In this document: piece by piece, positions 60,265-64,000 of the stretch | How the letters are laid out: the number at the start of each line of letters is the position of its first letter | How positions within the stretch are numbered: position 1 is the first letter of the stretch | NCBI GenBank assembly: GCA_905221605.1 | Contig: CAJNDS010001602.1 | Span: 350,501-414,500, forward strand | From: Symbiodinium natans | Lineage: Eukaryota > Sar > Dinophyceae > Suessiales > Symbiodiniaceae | Length of the DNA stretch: 64,000 nt | Direction: 5' to 3' | Position numbers and translations under genes: made by a program | The notes under the pieces: generated by a model | The model's database searches: none | What the model saw: only the letters and a program-made list of their open reading frames with translations | What the model was told of the DNA's origin: nothing

Positions 60265-60819
60265 CTGTTCACAGTTCAAGTATGTTCCCCATGTTGATTC
60301 TTGGGTTTAGGGCTTCATGGTTCAGGGCTTTGGAGCTTGGAGGCTGAAACTGCCTCGTGAGAAGAAGGCCTCCGCAGACACGAGCGAACCACCCCCTCCT
60401 TTCATCCTTTAACGTTCGAAAAGCCCCGGGCCCTGAGCCACTTCGAAAGAGGTGCATCGTCGAAGAGGCGTGAGGCAGCCTAGATCACTGGATGGATCTA
60501 AGGGTTTGGATATGGAGGTCAATGTAGGGTCTTGGATTTCAGTGCTTCAGCTTGGCGATTGGCTTCACGAGGGCTCACGGCTAAGGAGCCTGTTTGACTG
60601 CCTTCTGAAGTGGTTCTAATTGTAAGCTGGGGTGCCACTCTTGAAACCCAGCATCCTCAAGCTTCGCTATTGGTCAACCGCCGGAGTCGACTCCCAACTA
60701 CGACCTGAGCTTCAATAGGACCGAACTCTACTTGGGCCTGTTTGGGCCTTGAGCAGTGGCCCAGGCCTCGGTGACAAAAAGGAACAGGAGGCAAGATGAT
60801 AATTGCAGACCCAAGCCAA

Positions 60820-60895
60820 AACTAGCATACCTACCTACCTACCTAACCTACCTACCTACATACATACATACATTATATATACATATATATGTGCA
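60820..60895. repeat. (CCTA)n, (CATA)n and (TA)n microsatellite
   Basis: CTACCTAC units pass into CATACATA and then TATATACATATATAT. Confidence 0.93.
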
Positions 60896-61032
60896 TGTGC
60901 AAAAACATACGAAACTAAATCCAAACCCGACTCACTTTGCATTTACTACGGGAGCGATTCAATGCTCCCCTAAACGCCCCTTCAACCCTGAAAAGCCTAA
61001 GCAAGTATAGGCGGCAACACAATGATGTAAAC

Positions 61033-61138
61033 CAGTCGCTGGTTCCCCGAAGCAGCCTTAACCTCCCCTTTCGGAACTTGAGCCTCCTTCAAGCCGACCA
61101 CATCTTCATGGTGGGGCGACAGCTGTGCAGTGAGCTCC
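61033..61138 (-). CDS. Exon of an unrecognised protein
   Basis: After a TCAG acceptor the minus strand reads ELTAQLSPHHEDVVGLKEAQ and continues VPKGEVKAASGNQRL to a GTTTAC donor (35 codons plus one base). CCCTAAA-like sequence lies on the left (60970-61010) and TTTAGGG-like on the right (61150-61200). A second open minus-strand stretch at 61240-61400 (LALAMDSGFTVVGAYHMSHD-like in content) may be the preceding exon. No family is recognised. Confidence 0.5.
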
Positions 61139-61538
61139 CTGACACGAGTGTAGGGTCTACTGCAGGGTCTTTGAGGCTTCGGGCTTAGGGATACAGAGGT
61201 AGTGGGCTTGACAGGCCCGGAAGCATTAAGCTTGGACTCCGGAATGGCACGGTTTGTCTTCTCAAGTTTGGACTTCGAGCAACAGTACAATGTCACATCT
61301 AGTCGCAGATCATGCGACATGTGATATGCGCCTACCACTGTAAATCCTGAATCCATGGCTAGGGCTTGGTATGGACTGGTATGGAGATCAAAAAGGAGTG
61401 TGCAGTCTCGATGGCTCTCAGGTTTAGGGTTCAATGCCTAGGAGACTTCAGACGACGAAGGGCTGCGGAGATTTGCAACAGACGGCCTCTCGCGCTTCTT
61501 GAACACTTCGGTGAGGTTGCCTCTTGTGGCAATGGTGT

Positions 61539-62000
61539 TCAGTTCAGAGCAGCAATCGAACACTTCTTAACGAGCGGCCTTTGCCACGAACCACCCCGAG
61601 AGCCAAAACCAAACATTGTGACTTCTTGCGGCGCAGAGGCTTCCTTGCTATTGCATGCGGGGCAAAGAAAGCGGGGAGCTTGTGATAGCTTGTGCTCTTG
61701 TTTCAGGATACTGACAAAGATCCCGTTACCACGAGCCGTCAGGCACTGATCCACGAGACGGCACTCACAATCCTGAAAGCACTTCGAAACCGAAACCAGA
61801 GCCACGCTCAAGGTAGATTCCATAAACGTCCAAAAGCCCGAAGACTCATTGGCGTGTGGATGCTTGTGACCCTCTGCCTGAGGATACCATTCGTTTGATG
61901 TCCAATTTCTCCACCGACTGCCGACGAGACCTGTGGGAATCTGACCCTCACCCGGGGTCTGCCCTGTGGATCCATCCTGAATGTGCTGTCTCGGCTTTGC
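61539..62000 (-). CDS. Long open stretch, possible exon, unrecognised
   Basis: The minus strand stays open for about 155 codons and ends at a stop at 61539. It includes RWRNWTSNEWYPQAEGHKHP, CECRLVDQCLTARGNGIFVS and EVTMFGFGSRGGSWQRPL. An AG acceptor-like site (TTCAG) occurs near 61973. It is far longer than the other exons and has no recognised domain. It may be an exon, part of a decayed element, or chance. Confidence 0.3.
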   Translation of the reverse strand, partial: AKPRQHIQDGSTGQTPGEGQIPTGLVGSRWRNWTSNEWYPQAEGHKHPHANESSGFWTFMESTLSVALVSVSKCFQDCECRLVDQCLTARGNGIFVSILKQEHKLSQAPRFLCPACNSKEASAPQEVTMFGFGSRGGSWQRPLVKKCSIAALN

Positions 62001-62198
62001 GGTGCAGGAGGCGGGCTCCGTCGGGATTAGGCAAGTTTAGGCAAGTTTGGGGTTGGGCTGAGGCCCCCGCTATACATCTTGCCTGATGGGGCCTGACCTT
62101 CTGAAGGCTCAAAGGCTCTGAGAACAGCATTGTGAAATTGAGGTCGTTGAGGGTTTTGAGATAGGGTAGCTCCTCACCGTCCTCACCTACCCGAAATT

Positions 62199-62222
62199 TA
62201 AAAAAAAAAAAAAAAAAAAAAA
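62199..62222. repeat. Poly-A tract
   Basis: About 24 A residues on the plus strand. On its own it does not show retroposition. Confidence 0.95.
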
Positions 62223-62229
62223 CGCCCTG

Positions 62230-63230
62230 CATTGGACCCACGTCCGTTGTAATCGAATGAAACCGCAAAGCCTCAAATATCTACTGCGAAAGAGTCCCGT
62301 GCCTGATTTTTGACCCGTCCTCGTTCTCCTTCAAGCGCGCCGTCTCTAATGCTCAGCATTTTGGGCATAAAGGGAGTTTCATGGCTTTAGTTGGCAGGGG
62401 TTGGAGGGTGGGAGGCGGGGGGGAAGGGGAGGACCTGTAAGCTGACAACGTGCAGACTAGCGGACAGTACGCATTCAGATCACGACTGGCCCTCTGGTGG
62501 CAGACACAAAGACATCAGCACGCAGAAGGCATGTAGCTCAACTTTTGTGTAATAAACACGTGGAAACCATGGGCTTCACCGTCAGGCAGCTGAAGCAGCA
62601 CGCGTTGACGCCAGCATGGCAGGCGTGAACTATACTCAAATCACACGTCACATCTACTAGAGCCTCAGTCCTTCCCAGTAGCGTGACTGGCGATGTTTTC
62701 GTTCACGCAAGATGCGCAAGCACCCAGCCCAACAGCTGCGGCTCCACTCAAACGGCATCGTCGGCACGAGAAGCATTCCAAGGGACAGGGTGACAAAGGA
62801 CCCATGGAAGAGCGGGCGACGCAGTTGGTTCGGCAGCTCAAAGCAGCTGTGAAGGTTACAACAAGGCCTGGAAGGCTCGGATTCCAGACAAGGGTTTTCA
62901 TCCTAGAGCTGTTGAAAAACAAGGAGCATTACGAGAGTTAAGATGGGAGTGGCTCGCGAATGGACGGAGGCCACAGCCCTCCTTGCCGAACCAATTCCAA
63001 ACTAATTCCAAACAAGGCGTCCTTACCGAACTGATGTCCAAACAGGGCGGTGAGAAGAAGAGCGGCGCAGCACCATCTTCCTGAGAGCAGTGCCTTCAGC
63101 AGGATTAGAGGCAGGCGCTTACGTCGGCAACGGCGCATAAGAACAGACCCTTCAGGACTACGGACTAGTGAAGACGACAGTTGACAATCCTCTGCTAGAT
63201 CCATCACGAATCTCTGCAGGATAAGTTTAC
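62230..63230. other. No firm gene
   Basis: A plus-strand frame at 62693-62941 is basic (LKRHRRHEKHSKGQG) and a minus-strand frame at 62938-63243 includes LILLKALLSGRWCCAALLLT. Telomere-like motifs are nearly absent. The stretch may be the upstream part of the retrotransposon remnant that follows. Confidence 0.25.
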
Positions 63231-63241
63231 TGTCGCTCGAC

Positions 63242-63530
63242 AAAGGTACCCCCGAGGACGGTCATGGATACTGGCGCGCGGGTGAAGAAGATGACGTTGA
63301 GGGCTTCCTGGATGTTGTCGAGGATTGCTCTTGGGTCTACGACGACGAGTCCTACGCTTGGTTTCAACGAAGATTTCAAGGACGCAAGTTGCGCCGTTCG
63401 GAAAGGCAGGAAAGGAAAAGGCAAAGGCCGCGGAGGTCGTTGCTGCTTCAAGAAGAAGAAGAAGGGAATGGGCCGCGTCGCTCAAGAGCAGAACATGGAC
63501 AACTGAACTGGACGGGGAACGATGACTGGG
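63242..63530 (+). pseudogene. Decayed copia-type retrotransposon fragment (Gag-like)
   Basis: The plus strand first reads an acidic, aromatic stretch: GYWRAGEEDDVEGFLDVVED, then YDDESYAWFQRRFQGRK. A switch to a second frame gives KGRKGKGKGRGGRCCFKKKK. An acidic segment followed by FQRRF and then a KGKGKG basic tail is what I associate with Gag regions of dinoflagellate Ty1/copia-like elements, from general familiarity rather than alignment. The frame change in the middle indicates an inactivated copy. The sequence has no telomere-like motifs, unlike the introns around the genes. Downstream, NDDWAF and further open sequence may belong to the same element. No LTRs, protease, integrase or reverse transcriptase were seen. 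Confidence 0.35.
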
Positions 63531-64000
63531 CCTTCTCATCCATGATGGCTACGGCCCTCGCAAGTCTGAGGTTCCGGAAACTGGGAGATGAAACCCTTCT
63601 CAATAACGTTCGTTGCATCCTTTTCGGTATATCTGGCCCACGCAAATCACCAGCCCAAACCATGTTGATGACCATTGCATCCTAGCTGGCACACGCAGAT
63701 CCAGCCGATCAGGCCGCTTCATGCCAGATATTCCATTTCCGGCGGAAGCGTAAACCCAGAACGGACTGCGTTGGGCGGATTCTACTTCGACAACAGTGAA
63801 CCCTATCCAAGCTCCGGAAAACCGGCCAGATGGCTACTTCCAGGTGGACTGTGTAGCACGCGATTTTGGGGGTGAGCTCAAGGGCCCTGCGGTGTGCATC
63901 ATGAATCAGAAGAGGTTTCTTAGGCTTGCGTCAACGTGCTCCTACCTTCCTGTGCTACTTACAGGCAAACTCACGTCTGGGCTTTAGGCTTTGGGGTTTT

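Overview
The window looks like nuclear DNA of a dinoflagellate. I infer this from five things: exact and degenerate (TTTAGGG)n repeats; genes cut into very short exons (about 22-150 nt); introns opening with GT, GC or GA and closing with AG; every exon chain I could assemble lying on the minus strand, as in unidirectional dinoflagellate gene clusters; and a probable decayed copia-type retrotransposon piece near the right end. Long six-frame ORFs are mostly misleading here. Real coding sequence had to be read as short exons joined in phase.

Layout, left to right. (1) 837-6569, minus: a complete-looking glutathione S-transferase of the YghU type in 16 exons, 879 nt in total, which keeps one frame throughout. 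(2) 10-16 kb, minus: scattered exons of unrecognised protein(s), including one that ends a membrane protein. (3) 20561-27788, minus, probably continuing to about 16850: a TIR domain fused to a multi-pass membrane region, 20 exons and 438 codons in one frame. (4) 28-35 kb, minus: exons of one or more unrecognised genes, one with an ankyrin-repeat motif. (5) 34965-39322: a composite repeat block with satellite arrays, four TTTAGGG arrays, a palindromic 21-bp repeat and inverted A/T-rich arms. (6) 39.3-52 kb: microsatellites, a few isolated exons, and stretches poor in the telomere-like motif. (7) 52488-60264, minus: two exon chains encoding multi-pass membrane protein(s). (8) 61-64 kb: further minus-strand exons and the retrotransposon remnant.

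One pattern runs through the window. In plus coordinates an exon usually has CCCTAAA-like sequence on its left and TTTAGGG-like sequence on its right. Read along a transcript, introns therefore begin with TTTAGGG-like and end with CCCTAAA-like sequence, so their ends form imperfect inverted repeats. The pattern was useful for locating exons and is the main candidate for something new.

Coordinates were counted by hand and may be off by 1-2 nt. No database search or alignment was run. I saw no rRNA, tRNA, spliced-leader gene or CRISPR array.
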